Positions 1 to 12,000 are shown, counted from the first letter of the stretch. The stretch: 41,636 bases of DNA from Beroe ovata (GCA_946803715.1 CAMPET010000078.1:228508-270143), one strand, 5' to 3'. Program-made: numbers and translations. Notes: generated by a model from the sequence alone, not told the origin.

Positions 1-24
1 CCCCCCCCTCCCCACCATCTTCTC

Positions 25-146
25 CCTACTACACCGTATCTACTTCCTACTACACAGTATCTACTGCCTACTACACAGTATCTACTGCCTACTACACAGT
101 ATCTACTGCCTACTACACAGTATCTACTGCCTACTACACAGTATAT
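25..146. repeat. 21-bp minisatellite at the window start
   Basis: About six head-to-tail copies of a 21-bp unit reading approximately ctactacacagtatctactgc. The first copy is slightly diverged and the last decays into tatatagctg. No coding role is visible. From here to about 790 there is no recognisable gene, only short direct repeats. Confidence 0.85.
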
Positions 147-478
147 AGCTGTAGATCTCAGTGTAGCTATAAACGTGCGGGTGCTCTTTATAATATCAAA
201 TTTAAATATGTAATTGATGTTATTTTCGATGATTTTTTACATCTTGTGTGCTAAAGACAAGCATTCACTCACTTCTCCCTAACATGGCAACTAGAATGAT
301 CTGTTGTTACACTGATTGTATTTTGGGGTCATAGAAAGAGGGGTTTGCAAAATATGGAACAAGTTTGAAGTACAACAAGACAATTGTTCAAAAACACGTG
401 GAATATAATTGGCAAAGTAATCCCTGAAAATATTGGCACTCACAGCATTCATCCATGTGAGTTGCGAGAGTATTATAC

Positions 479-550
479 CAGATATAAAACTAAATCTTAT
501 CCGTGAAATATCCTAAATCTTATCCGTGAAATATCCTAAATCTTATCCGT
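479..550. repeat. Short tandem repeat, ~24-bp unit
   Basis: The unit taaatcttatccgtgaaata plus tcc is repeated about 2.6 times. It lies in the otherwise featureless stretch 147-790. A second short duplication (catcactgctgtgatcacac) occurs at about 712 and 745. Confidence 0.7.
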
Positions 551-967
551 ACATCCCACCAGTGCAAATCGGTCTATGGACGAAAAATACGTCAAATATT
601 AGGGCTGATCACCCAGTGGAGCTTACTGTTTTGGTCATTATTAAGAAATAATTCATTGTCAATGTCATTTCTGAAACAACGTCCACTTTGTCTATCTCTC
701 GAGTCATCAGTCATCACTGCTGTGATCACACACAGTCACAACATGTCATCACTGCTGTGATCACACAGTTATACACGACACACGTTGTCACGTGTAATTG
801 AGGAGTTTCTTGACCCCTGTACTAACTGACGGAGAATCACTGGGCGTGGTCATGAGACAGTGCTTGACTCTGAATAGCAGGGGGTGGATGTCGGTGTACT
901 TGGTCATGTAAACATTCCCTATGTCGCCTGGAACATCGGGAGTCTTCGGAATGTAGTCCTGGAAATA

Positions 968-2040
968 TTAATCGTATAATTCACCCATAACATTCGCAAA
1001 GGAATTCCAGAAATTACTTTCAAAATCTGAGTAACGATGCGACTCTTGAAGATAATTCCACTCTCCATGAAAATTCGATCCATTGTTGTATTTTGTTGAA
1101 TCGCGGGGTAAAATGAATTTTGAATATTTATTCTCTCGAATGAAACATTGGTCAATTGTCACAAACATCACGACTCGGGAGGAAGCATTTCCCTGTGTGA
1201 TAACACAATCTCGATAACAGGCATGACTCACTGTTTTGTTGATCATCTGAGTGACGTAGAAGACCTTTTCTCCGAGCTCAAAACCAATCATCTCTTGTCT
1301 TCTGTGCTGTTCTGCTGTACTTGTTGCTGACACCAGCTCCACTTTCACATTCCACTTCTGAAATGTAGTAGTTTAACCGTTTATAATCTGTAGTACTACT
1401 ACTTCGCAACACTTGATACCGAAAGTAGCTGTTTTGAGATTAGTATTTTTGGCTTTACCTCCCATGTGAACAATTCCGCAGCGAAAGGCCATCGTGCTTT
1501 TTTCTTCTCAAAGAACTCCAGTGTAATAACACCGTTTCTCGTAGATCCAGCATTAACAGATCCTCTTAGATCACTGCAAGTGGCAGATTGCATATCACGC
1601 CAGTCATCGATTATTAGTCCCAGAACATCGATTATAAGTCCCAGAACATCGATTATAAGTCCCAAAACATCGATTATAAGTCCCGGAACATCGATCATAA
1701 GTCCCAGAACATCGATTATAAGTCCCAGAACATCGATTATAAGTCCCAAAGCATCGATTATAAGTCCCAAAGCATCGATTATAAGTCCCAGTCATCGATC
1801 GTAACACAGATTTAAGAGAGCAATGTTAACACAAATGAGGATGTAACATGTGTAGCCTGTACCTGTGAAATTGCGCAACCTCCCTATCAATGTCAGCAGC
1901 TAGTTGGGTATTATTAACTGAGCAGTATGTAAAGTCTATCCGGCCACAATCATTGTCCCTAATGCCAAGAGAACCTGAGTGATAAGAGGGTGATCCAGGC
2001 AGAAGTCTCTTCAGTATACAGTAGTCTCTACCAACTGGTA
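968..2040 (-). CDS. 3' exons of an unrecognised, probably extracellular protein gene
   Basis: Three minus-strand exons join in frame: 2040-1863, 1573-1459 and 1357-968, with GT-AG borders (gtacag, ttgcag, gtaaag, tttcag) and matching phases. The joined piece, roughly 225 residues, has several scattered cysteines and Asn-X-Ser/Thr sites. It includes LEFFEKKKARWPFAAELFTW and later a hydrophobic VVMFVTIDQCF stretch. I do not recognise the family. The loose pattern of cysteines and beta-like strands recalls secreted domains such as ZP, but this is only a guess. The gene should extend upstream of 2040, and I could not find its start. Either it stops at the TAA at 968-970, or it splices again just before 957 through a very short intron (see findings). 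A 21-bp minisatellite sits in the intron between the first two exons. Confidence 0.5.
1604..1802. repeat. 21-bp minisatellite inside an intron
   Basis: Nine to ten copies of a 21-bp unit (catcgattataagtcccaga plus one base) with a few substitutions. Because 21 is a multiple of three, the array is open in several frames and mimics a coding repeat on both strands. It falls between splice sites at 1573 and 1863 of the minus-strand gene, so it is best read as intronic. Confidence 0.85.
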
Positions 2041-3077
2041 CTTCAGAAATAAGCAGTGATTTTAGAGGGGGAATGTCATGCGCGCGCATTAGTAAAAGAT
2101 CATGTCATGTTTTGGAACGCGCGAACAGTAAACAAGGTGAGCAGCGCTATACTGATCAAAAGAATAATATCGCGCGCTACATATAATAACAATTAGCGTG
2201 CACTTATTTGGCAATTGATGAAGTGTGTGCCAACATTATAAAAGAATCTGACAGGTTGGCAAATCATATCGAAAAACGTAGCTAATATTGACAACTCCTT
2301 ACCCACCTATGGAATAGGTGCTCTCTTTCTTGTACGAGATTTTCCCAAAAGTTCGGTGTAGTAAGACAGTGTGAAAAATGCTTGAAATCACTTCCTTGAC
2401 ATGCTGGCTCTCAAGTGTAAAGTCTAACGTGTAGGAGCGAACATTCATACTTCTAGCATGAGGAGGAGAGATTGTTTAAAACATCACATTTGTCATATGA
2501 CACGAATAATGATAATTGAAGATGCTCAATAAGGCACTGCCAATGTTTTGCCAACGAAAACAAAACAGTAAGAAAACCAAAAAATCCCTGCCTGAAAAAG
2601 GCCAAGAGGAATGTCTGAATAAGGTAAGTTTCTATAATAGGCTAAAAATTGCCTATTGTAGTGCTATCTGTCGCACTTTAGTCAGTGCGTGTATTCCGAC
2701 ATTCCATAGTCGCTGTAATGCATGACGATAAAGTGGTGTCAAGGACACGTTCGATTATGAACGTGTAGTTCTTTAGTAACGTGTTATGTGCCACATTGAC
2801 TATCAATGAGCTTCTCTTTGACTTTAAAATGTGAGCTATGACATGAGGTTGTCATTATCTATACAAGAAAATGTATAAAGCAGTAAAACACAAGAATAAG
2901 CGATTGGTGTTATTTTCTACTTCAATTTGCTACATCTAAAGTCTTAACTTTCATGACACAATAGACACATACGAAACAATAGAACGAGTATATAATTTAT
3001 CAAAGATGATAAAAAGATGAAGTATCAAACACCACGAATTCTGACAGCATTTTCTGATAAACAAATATCCCAATTTT
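2041..3077. other. Stretch without a clear gene; one possible plus-strand exon
   Basis: Nothing here is convincingly coding. The only candidate is a plus-strand piece at 2522-2623: an ATG followed by 34 lysine-rich codons and a strong donor (aag/gtaagt at 2624). No matching downstream exon could be joined in phase. A second orphan candidate exon lies at 5068-5246. If both belong to one gene, NADK2 would be nested in its intron, but the phases do not fit without another exon. Confidence 0.3.
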
Positions 3078-4136
3078 TCAATCAACATATTGTATAGAAT
3101 TGATGCTGTCCTCATCTCTTGTGGTAAAATTAGCGATAACGCCATCATCAAAATTGAATTTCCTCTGAATCCCATCCATGACTATCTTACCATTCCAACA
3201 CAAGGACCTTACTGTTATCGATTTGGCAAAGCCCTGTGTGTTAGCTGCTTTGAACACATTGTTCTGCAGTGCTTCACGTGTGATGAACTTCATTCTCCGG
3301 TCATTGGCATTGAATACAAATGAGTCATTAAATCTCTGCATGATGAGTGAAATGTCCCGGTGGTTTGGTTTACCTGAGATTAAACCTCTATCTTGGAGGA
3401 TTGATAGAAACTTGTCAGTGCGGTAAAAATCAAGACAGTTGACATGGTATCCCCACGCAGTGGAACCAGATCCAGTGCAAATCAGAAAACCGGACGATTT
3501 CTGCTTTTCAACTGGATAATTATCAATTTTTAGCTCTAAATAACTCAATCGTGTCGGACTTGTCTCACCAATGTACACGTCATTCAATGCATATTTCGGT
3601 ATTTTCACCTCGGTATGTTCCCCAATACATGGATATGTCAATTTCACCCTCAAACGAGATCTCTTTATAAAAGTACACTCTCCACACGCTATTTGTTTGA
3701 TGATATGTTTGAGGCTGTGAGAGTACCTACTCCTAGCACACAAGTGTCCTACAGACCTATCAGGATCTGTGTTCAGTCCAATCAACATCTCTCCACCCTC
3801 TAGTTGACTAGCTACATTCAGATAAGTACCATCACCTCCAGCTGACACAAACATGTCAGCCCATTCTAGATGGTTCGGGGTGATGGTGTCAACAAGTTTA
3901 ACTTCATCAAAGTACTTCCTCAGCTCAGTCAAAATCATGTTGAGGTTTGCCTCATGCACATCATGTCTGGTCTTGATAGCGATCTTGTCTTCAAAACGTC
4001 CTGCAGTCTGTAAGTTTTCTAGGTAACATGGATCTCTCAGGGTTTCCCTCACTAATCGAGTTCTCTTTTGTACAACAAGTATCTTACAGGGCTTGAAATG
4101 AAGTTTCTGAATAAGCTTAATTCCATGACTGACCAT
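3078..4136 (-). CDS. NADK2: Mitochondrial NAD kinase 2, intronless
   Basis: This single uninterrupted frame encodes 352 residues with an ATG at 4136-4134. NADK2 phosphorylates NAD+ to NADP+ in mitochondria. Family hallmarks are visible. The ATP-NAD kinase motif GGDGT is at residues 100-104. LNTDPDRSVGHLC at 121-133 matches the NTDP-S-GHLC signature of the NADK2 subfamily rather than cytosolic NADK. ALNDVYIGE follows, then KQKSSGFLICTGSGSTAW and a closing DGVIANFTTRDED. The N-terminus is basic, as expected for import, though shorter than in the roughly 440-residue human protein. The absence of introns is odd next to intron-rich neighbours and may reflect retroposition or intron loss. No poly(A) remnant or target duplication is obvious. 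The frame is intact, so it looks functional. Confidence 0.93.
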   Translation of the reverse strand: MVSHGIKLIQKLHFKPCKILVVQKRTRLVRETLRDPCYLENLQTAGRFEDKIAIKTRHDVHEANLNMILTELRKYFDEVKLVDTITPNHLEWADMFVSAGGDGTYLNVASQLEGGEMLIGLNTDPDRSVGHLCARSRYSHSLKHIIKQIACGECTFIKRSRLRVKLTYPCIGEHTEVKIPKYALNDVYIGETSPTRLSYLELKIDNYPVEKQKSSGFLICTGSGSTAWGYHVNCLDFYRTDKFLSILQDRGLISGKPNHRDISLIMQRFNDSFVFNANDRRMKFITREALQNNVFKAANTQGFAKSITVRSLCWNGKIVMDGIQRKFNFDDGVIANFTTRDEDSINSIQYVD

Positions 4137-5067
4137 GTCATAACATCGCTATGAAGACAAATAATCAGGGCAAGGAACATTGATATCATTTATAAGGTTA
4201 TAAGATTATTGTAATTCAGAACATAATAGTTGATTAGGTAACTGATTTTCTTGAAATCCAGATGCAGATTGAGCAGAATAGGTAAAAAACAACTAATTAT
4301 AATGACTCGAATTTGATCCTATTGACTTTGCCTCACTGTCTATAATGTTCAATCTTCTGATGCATTAATTATTATCAGAAATCAGAATACCATATTCCAT
4401 GACACTTGCTTAGGAAATGATCATTAATATATAATGACAATTCTGCTACAATTTGAGACAGCCTAATTTGAGCAAACAGTAAATTCCCATTGTAGAATAT
4501 CGGAATTTCAAGCTTTCATCATTCCACCACACAATTTTTTCCCTCCCCAATCACCTTTTTTGTTTTACAAAAAGGCATTGGAGAAGGTTTTTGCATACGC
4601 ATGCCCATATTTTGTTCATAGCAATTTCTAATATTTGTCGTTTCATACTTATTTAACACTTGGAGAGGGGATATTTTCAAGAGTGGCATAGTTACTTAGA
4701 ATTAGAAGAAAATTTCTGGTATTCCTCTGGTTGCGAACTCAGACAATTGAAACAGTGGTTAGTCCTTAATTAGTCTCCAATTAAACACTAACCACTGTTT
4801 CAATTGTCTGAGTTCGCAACCAGAGGAATACCAGAAATTTTCTCCTAATTCATACTTATTTATTTTAACTTATATTAACTTGAATTTTTACTTTTGATAG
4901 ATTATTGCAAATTTGATCACCAATAAATATTTACAGAACTAAGGATGGTGTATGTCACACTGAAATGTTTTTAACTCACTTACAACGACTGTTCATGTTT
5001 CACTTCTTGCATCTGTGCGTTATCAGAATATCAGAAATTCTGAATCATTGGAGAAGAGATAGCAGGG
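4137..5067. other. AT-rich non-coding stretch holding a large hairpin
   Basis: This region lies upstream of NADK2 and contains no convincing exon on either strand. Its main content is the inverted repeat at 4699-4851, listed separately. The NADK2 promoter is expected just right of 4136, but I see no clear core element. Confidence 0.5.
4699..4851. repeat. Long inverted repeat: 65-bp arms, 23-bp loop
   Basis: The left arm 4699-4763 and right arm 4787-4851 are reverse complements over 65 bp with one mismatch (near the outer end, a versus g). The 23-bp spacer 4764-4786 is AT-rich. The core includes tggttgcgaactcagacaat and its complement. No terminal duplication or transposase is visible. It could be a foldback element, a recent inverted duplication, or the template for a long hairpin RNA. 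Confidence 0.95.
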
Positions 5068-5246
5068 ATGAAAAAATATGTCCACATACTACCTCAACTG
5101 TGGAAAATAACAGGGGTTGCCATGCTATGGCGAGAAGATTGGGATTTTAAGAGAAGATTTGGATTTCAAGATCCCTCCCTCCTTCGAATTGATTTGCTAA
5201 TCAAAAGCCAAGACAGGATTAATTTCCAAAATGTAGTGAAAAAGAG
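5068..5246 (+). other. Orphan candidate exon
   Basis: An open frame starting at ATG 5068 runs for about 59 codons to a donor-like site (aagag/gtcagt). It is rich in aromatic and basic residues (MLWREDWDFKRRFGF). An acceptor-like tagcag sits just before the ATG. I cannot join it to any other exon and do not recognise it. It may be chance. A GC palindrome (gcgcgcggcgcgcgc) follows at about 5270. Confidence 0.25.
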
Positions 5247-6046
5247 GTCAGTATCTGTCCACTGTGTCTAGCGCGCGGCGCGCGCAAGAAACAGCTGGAC
5301 AGTACAAATATTACTCGGCAAGTATTAAAGTAGTTCTAGTTTAAGATAGATAAGATAAGAATTTATGGTATAAACCATCACACTTTTCAAAAAAAATTCC
5401 ATCAAACAATCTCAGCCACTGAAAAACACCACCTTTCGCTAAGGTGTCCACTACCCATTATCACTAGGAAAGAAGAATACTTTTAATAAATGTTATTGTT
5501 AATTCCTTTTCTTCTAGCTACCTGAAGTTTGCAGTTTGAAATTCCGGTGGCCATGGATAGAAATCAAACTTTTTTTCAACTTTAATTTAAAGTTGAAAAT
5601 AGAAATAATGGAATTGGATTACTGGAAGTGCATAAGAACAAATTTGTGACATGACTCAGCTCAGACTGAAATTGTGAAAGTTCAGAAAATTCGAATGACA
5701 GTATTGAATCATAGAATATTGATTGCAAAAAAACTAATACTGTGGCGTACTGCACATGATACTGATTCACAGATCAGTTCAGTATCATTGACGCAGGAAT
5801 CGACTTGGCAATCACGTGCACTGTGCACTTGCAGTTCAGTGCAGTTCAACTTGATCATTATGAGCATTATGAGCTGCACTGCCGAGCTGGCTGCATTGAA
5901 CATTAATTATCATCTACTGCGTTCTTCCAGTTCCTTCCCCAGCTCAAATTAGATTTAAATTCAACGTTAATTTAAGTTGAACTATGAACTTTGACTTTGA
6001 GTTTGAGTGATCTGAACAAAGTAAATAACTCATAAAAGTCAACCAG
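5247..6046. other. Non-coding spacer downstream of WDR24
   Basis: No splice-consistent coding frame is visible on either strand. The stretch starts with a short CG-rich palindrome near 5270-5286, of the same kind as those at 29600-30000. It contains several small A/T-rich dyads (for example around 5572-5598). It lies 3' of the WDR24 stop codon and may hold the WDR24 3' untranslated region. Confidence 0.5.
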
Positions 6047-9000
6047 TCACGAAAATTGACACTCATGGCCGCACGCAGCAGGACAGAGTCTGTGTTGAGA
6101 GAACCAGCTCTCCATATGGTCAGGATGGCCACCATGGCAGCATCCTTGACACCACACGTAGAGACCCCGTACCGCTAGACGGCAGAGTGCGCACACCGCC
6201 ACCGCACCACACGTGCCGCACACCCCGTTACGGAGTTTCTCCGTGACACACCTCGGGCACACCGCTGAGATGACGGACCGGCCGTTCAGCATCTTGATCT
6301 GCTCGGGTGCTGCTGACACCACCGCCGCTTGTACACTCCACAGCTTGAACCTGGGGGCAGGTAATTATAAATACTATTTAAATACTATTTACGATAGTAC
6401 TGCTGTTCGAGTATTGCTATTTAAAATAGCAATACTCGAACAGCAGTACTATCGTAAGATGATGATGGGAACCACCAGACTACAACAAAAGTTGAAGGAT
6501 GTGGATGACTAATCACTGTGGATGACTAATGACTATCACTTATCAACGATTCCTCGCCCTCGGCCAGGTACCTGGACAGGAGGTCAATGTAAGCGTGGAA
6601 CCACCCTACCACCTGGTCATCACCAGGATCGAGACACTTGTCGAGCTTGTTGCCCAGCACGAGTAGCATGGTGCACGCTGTCTGCACGTCGCCCTCACTA
6701 ACCAGCTCCTCCAGCATGGCCAGGGTCAGGGAGGATGTGTTTATCCTCATGTCCGTCTTGTTGTGACGCACTGATGTCATGTTCTCCTGGGGGGTTTAGT
6801 TTGATGATATCGCCAGTGATTCTGTCACACTGTATAGATTTCCGTCCATTTCCATGAAGGATTTTCGCAAGGGTGGGTCAAAGCAATAAGAATGGAATGC
6901 ATTAGACCATGCATTAGCCATAGGGTATAAATAAAATCCAAGCAACAATTCAGTCGGGGTTTTACTTTCACTTTTGGGGCGTTACTTCTTTACAGTTACT
7001 TACACATATTATTGTAAGATTTCACCCTACCCTTGCTGGCGGGATGAAAATCGCGCGCACCGGTAGGGTAAAATCCTACAACACATATTATTGTTGGTCC
7101 TCGAATTCTGAACACCAAAGTAAAGTAAAATATGCTCCCCCGTGTCAAAAGGAAAGTGAAACTTTGAAAATGGTGGAACTGGAAATGGGAAAAGGCGTAG
7201 CCAAGGGTCCATCTTCCCAAGAAAATTTAGGCTAGACAATTTCTTTGGCCTTCATTGAAATCTAGATGCGCATCTTGAATCCTAATTCCTTCAGATTTGA
7301 TAATCCCTCATTACTATTGAAAAGTGTTTTTGCCCCCTCCCCTCTCACAGCAGACATCTGGTTACCTGGTTGAAGTGGTTGGAGGTGTAGAGTCCACCTC
7401 CCTGCTCAGGATCAGGGTTACTGCTCATATCACTCTGAAACTCCTCACACTCAGTGCTGTGATCCAGGTTAACCGCTGTCTCGTTAGAGTGTGTGGTGAA
7501 GGGAACGTCAAGCATCTCCCACTGATAACTCTTAACTGTGGCATGGGTGGAGGAGAGACATGTTATAGGCATATCACTTGATCAGTATGTTATCATTCAT
7601 CATTTCGATCATCACTGATAGACCATCACTGATGCTTCATCAGATATCACGCTATCATCACAATTATGCGGATTTGCGGGTCACTTACCCGACTGTTCAT
7701 GTTTAAACTCGTCATGTTCGGAGAGCTCCTCGTCTGATCCCGGATACTCGGAGTCCGGGCCGATACCATGGTAACCAGCTGTCCTGTACTCCACGTCACT
7801 GACATGATGGTTACCACGGTGGTAGTGTATCACCTGGTCACTGTCTGTCTCCTGTTCCTGACACTCCTCCTGTGATTCCGATGTCAGGAAATGTCTACCG
7901 CTGCTCACAGTTCCTGTGAGGAGGGGAGGTGAGGGGGAGAGGAGAGAGGGAAGAGGTGAGAGGTGAGAGAGAGGGTGGAGGAGGCGAGGAGAGGGGCTAG
8001 GAGAGACTGGAAGAAGGGAAAATTAAGGAAGGGAAGGAGAGGGGAAGAAGAGAATAGGAGAGATGAAAGGTGGGGGAAGAGGGGTATAGAGAACAAGATC
8101 TGGAGCCAGAGAAGTGCCGGAAGTAGAGAAGAGAAGGGGAGAGGATGAGGATTGGTGGAAGGGATGGTTGAGGGGTGTTCAACAAACCTGATCGCTTATT
8201 CCGTCTCTGACTCTCAAAGTTTGATTCCTCCACATGAAAAGGTATTGTTGTCTCTGACGAAGCATGAAGGATATTCAGTAGTTTCCAGTTTGATGCTATG
8301 TCCAGTAGTCCTATATCTTCTGCTATCTGGAAATATCAAACAGATGTGACGTAAACTTCGTCGACAGCAAGAAATACTTGATTATCATGTTTGATTATGA
8401 TGTTCATGTTGGACGAGGGAATACCGCCCACATAACCAGTACCACGACACAACTGTGACACACCGTACCTTTGCGTTGTTGAGACACAGATTGGGCAGGG
8501 AGTCCCCCGTAAAAATGTAGTTGACAGCAAAGTATTTGAATGTCTCTGACGAGTTTTCATCGGGGGGTAGTGGTTTCGTGAAAAGATAACTCTTATCTGA
8601 CACTGTGTCGTGCAATGTATTCGGCCTGTGGATACAGATTCATATACTCTCAGCAGCGATCAGACCGTACCCACAGTACCCGGCATAAAATAGCCTACCG
8701 TCACTGCACAGCACTTATAGTCACTGCACAACACTTATAGTCACTGCACAGCACTTATAGTCACTGCACGGTACTTATAGTCACTGCACAGCACTTATAG
8801 TCACTGCACAGCACTTATAGTCACTGCGCAGTATAAACTTCATAGCACTGATAGTCATGGGCATTCTGACATTATTTAGCAAATCTCACACTCCAACCCA
8901 ATATTTGTTTCCCTCATTCTTCCATATATCCGATTGAGAAATGCGATAAATTCTGTGTATTACATCAACTGTGATATTACATCAACTCCACAACAGATTA

Positions 9001-12000
9001 TCCAAATCAGAACAAGAATCAGATCAGAGTTTCATTGATTGAAAATTAGGAGAACACCACGACGACTTTACAGATACACCGCAATTCTGATACGCGATGA
9101 TTGAGTACGCGATGATTATGACGAAGCTCAGCGATCCCAGTACTACAGTAATCTATAGCACTATAAACATAGGCATACTGGTCAAGGGAGTCGGACGCCG
9201 ATGAGGAATCGTCCATACCATCGATAGAGCAGTCAGACCTCCTACTGCAGGGGACAGGGCACCGCGTTACCATGGTAACATACATTGCGTTTCCATGGTA
9301 ACATTGCGTTACCATGGTTACACTGCGTTACATACATTGCGTTGCGATAGTTACATACATTGCGTTACCATGGTAACTTGCATTGCGTTACCATAGCTGT
9401 TTCAGAGTTACGTATAATACCGTCTGCGTTACCATAGTAACATATAACGTTACATAGACATCTCCACTCTATTATTACGGAATCGAATTTAACGTTACCG
9501 ATAAGTAACACTTTTTGTTTTTATAAGTGTGCCACACGATGTTACCTCATAACATCAGATGGTAAGATACTCTACCTATTGACATACTGAAATAGCAACA
9601 AGGAGTACAGAATGTCAAATTTGATTCGTATCTTGTTCACGATGTTTTTTGGTGTTACATTATAATTCAACAAGGAGTTGCTAAATCACATTTGTCAACA
9701 GAACCACCGGAGTTCGGACGGGCTGGCGGAAAGTAACTAAGTGTGCCACACGATGTTACCTCATAACATCAGATGGTAACATAGGTACTCTACCTATTGA
9801 CATACTGAAATAGCAACAAGGAGTAAAGAATGTCCAATTTGAATCATATCTTGTTCATGATGTTTTTTGGTGTTACCAGAACCATCGGAGTGCGGACTGG
9901 CTGGCGGAAAGTTGAAATCTGGCTAACTACTGGAGGTACTAAATTACTCATGATACACATGGCTAAGTCATATGTTGTGGTCGAAATAAGCTGTCTCCCA
10001 CACGTATATAATAGTTGTAATGGATCACAGCTGGTGCAACATGCATGTCTTACAAAGTTAGCCTCTCAACTAGAGACTGATCTAGGGTGAAGCCTTGTTC
10101 TTTATTTCCCTCCGACTTAGTGCNTACTGATGAGACATCAATCTCATCATGAGACATCACTCACACGCGTTTGTTGCTCTTGTAGGATGTGACAGTGAAG
10201 CCTATCTCGTGGTGAGGCGAGCAGGAAACTGCACAGGAGGGCGCGAAGTTCTCCATGTTGATAGCGTCACGCCGCGCGTGCATGGACAAGTCCGCATTGC
10301 TCGTGTTTAGGGTGATGAGAGCGTGTGGACTCTCGTGCCAGTGTAGCACTGAAATAGTTACAAAATGATGATCATAAAGTAATGGTTATAAAATGCATTG
10401 TGATGATAATATAGCCACATTATTCATTGCAATTCATTGCGATGATATCCAAGTGAACGACGTCTTGGTAGAAAGTCATAAGAGCAAGGACCATGGTTAT
10501 TGGAATTTGGCGGGGGAGAAGGCCAGGGGAGGAGACCATTTATTCCAAACAAACTCCGGTCTGTAGTTATGAAAAACCCTGACATATGAAACTTGGACTG
10601 ATATTTGATTATCTGGCCACTTCTCCGATCATTTGTCCACCCTCCTTGCACTCAAACCTACTCGAGAACACTGACATCATTAGTGAATGGAATGAATTTG
10701 AGTGATATAAAATATCAATATCACATGCACAATTTAAATTGACGTAATCTCAGAATACTTGACAAGCAAGATCGTATCTGCAACTTCTGAGATACAAGTC
10801 TGCACTTTTTGTTTTCCTAGCAGAGTGGTACGAAAGCAAAGTTTTGGCATACTTGCGGTGTGGCAAAAGTGGCGAAACTTGTGACGAGTAAACTACAGAG
10901 AGATCTTTCGATCCTTGACAAAGTTGAAAAGCTCTCAATCCCAGTCCAAAATGGAGAGTTTCGGATTTGCTTTCGATCGATTTCAATCACTCCTATATAA
11001 AAGGGTCGGGACGAGCGTGATGGGAGCTAGTATTATATCCGATCCGAAAATGAAGATGATCACTTTTATTTTGTTCCTGCTGCTTAACCTATCAAGGGGT
11101 GGAGCAACCTCAACATATCTGAGGAAACACATGTCATCGTTAGTTCTTCATCAGCGTGCTATTGGGGGTGAGTTGGTGTTTCATCGGGAGTGTTTCATCT
11201 CTACTTCAATACACATTAAATCGAACTTTGTTCCATAAAATATTCCCGAATATCACCCCATAACTCCATTAACTCTTCCAAAACTGTGACATCTCTCTTT
11301 CACACATAACGAAATAGCACCTCCGTCACGCATACTCCCTCTCACAAATGACACCACTCTGACCACGTTGACACCCCCACAGATATCCTCATGGAGAGCA
11401 TGCCACCTGGTGGCGACTACGGGGATCTAGTCCGGGAGCTACTCGACCTACCCTCACACGAGACCACACTGGCTGAAATAGTGGGTCTGGGACGTCACTT
11501 CACCGAGACAGTCTACCTCACCTCACCTCAGAGTTTCCGCACACGGTCGTACCGAGCTCTCATGCTGCATATCAGTAAGCTGAGCGAAACGTTGGAGAAC
11601 CTTGCTGTGTTAGTAGTAGACGATATTGAGCGAACGGAAACGTCGAATAATATTCATTCGAACATTGAGCCCGCTGTTATCAGCTTTATCAGGTTTAAGA
11701 TCGGTCTGAGAACTTACTTCTGATATATTAAGGGTAGCTAATAGCTTAATAGGTTTCATATTTAAACTAATGGATTCGGTCTGGGCAATAACAAAACTAA
11801 AAACAGAATCTTGATAGCATAACTCGTTTCAATGTTTCAATATAGTTTTCAAATATTCGTTTTCTAATTGGACCGCAGGACCATGATTGTTCGCAACCTC
11901 CCCTGACTTTTGATAGTTTCTTATTCGGGCAGTTTTAGGCTACCGGCCATAGACTATTTGTGAGTCTTTTGAGAATGAAAACCCTCTCATTATGTTGCGA

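Noticed and set aside
1466-1807. Open frames on both strands through the 21-bp repeat, looking like heptad-repeat proteins
   Set aside because: The unit is a multiple of three, so several frames stay open by default. Splice sites on both sides place the array in an intron.
2516-2725. First exon of a plus-strand gene hosting NADK2
   Set aside because: A good donor is present, but no downstream exon joins in phase; kept only as a note.
6047-6350. WDR59 or MIOS as the identity of the zinc-module gene
   Set aside because: All three GATOR2 subunits share this module, but the VWCQGC and CPAACGHEC forms, the IDLLSRFKLW lead-in and the order of the WD blades fit WDR24 best; no RWD domain was found.
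9830-10090. An 86-codon plus-strand frame
   Set aside because: It starts within the tandem duplication, has no splice context and no recognisable domain; likely chance.
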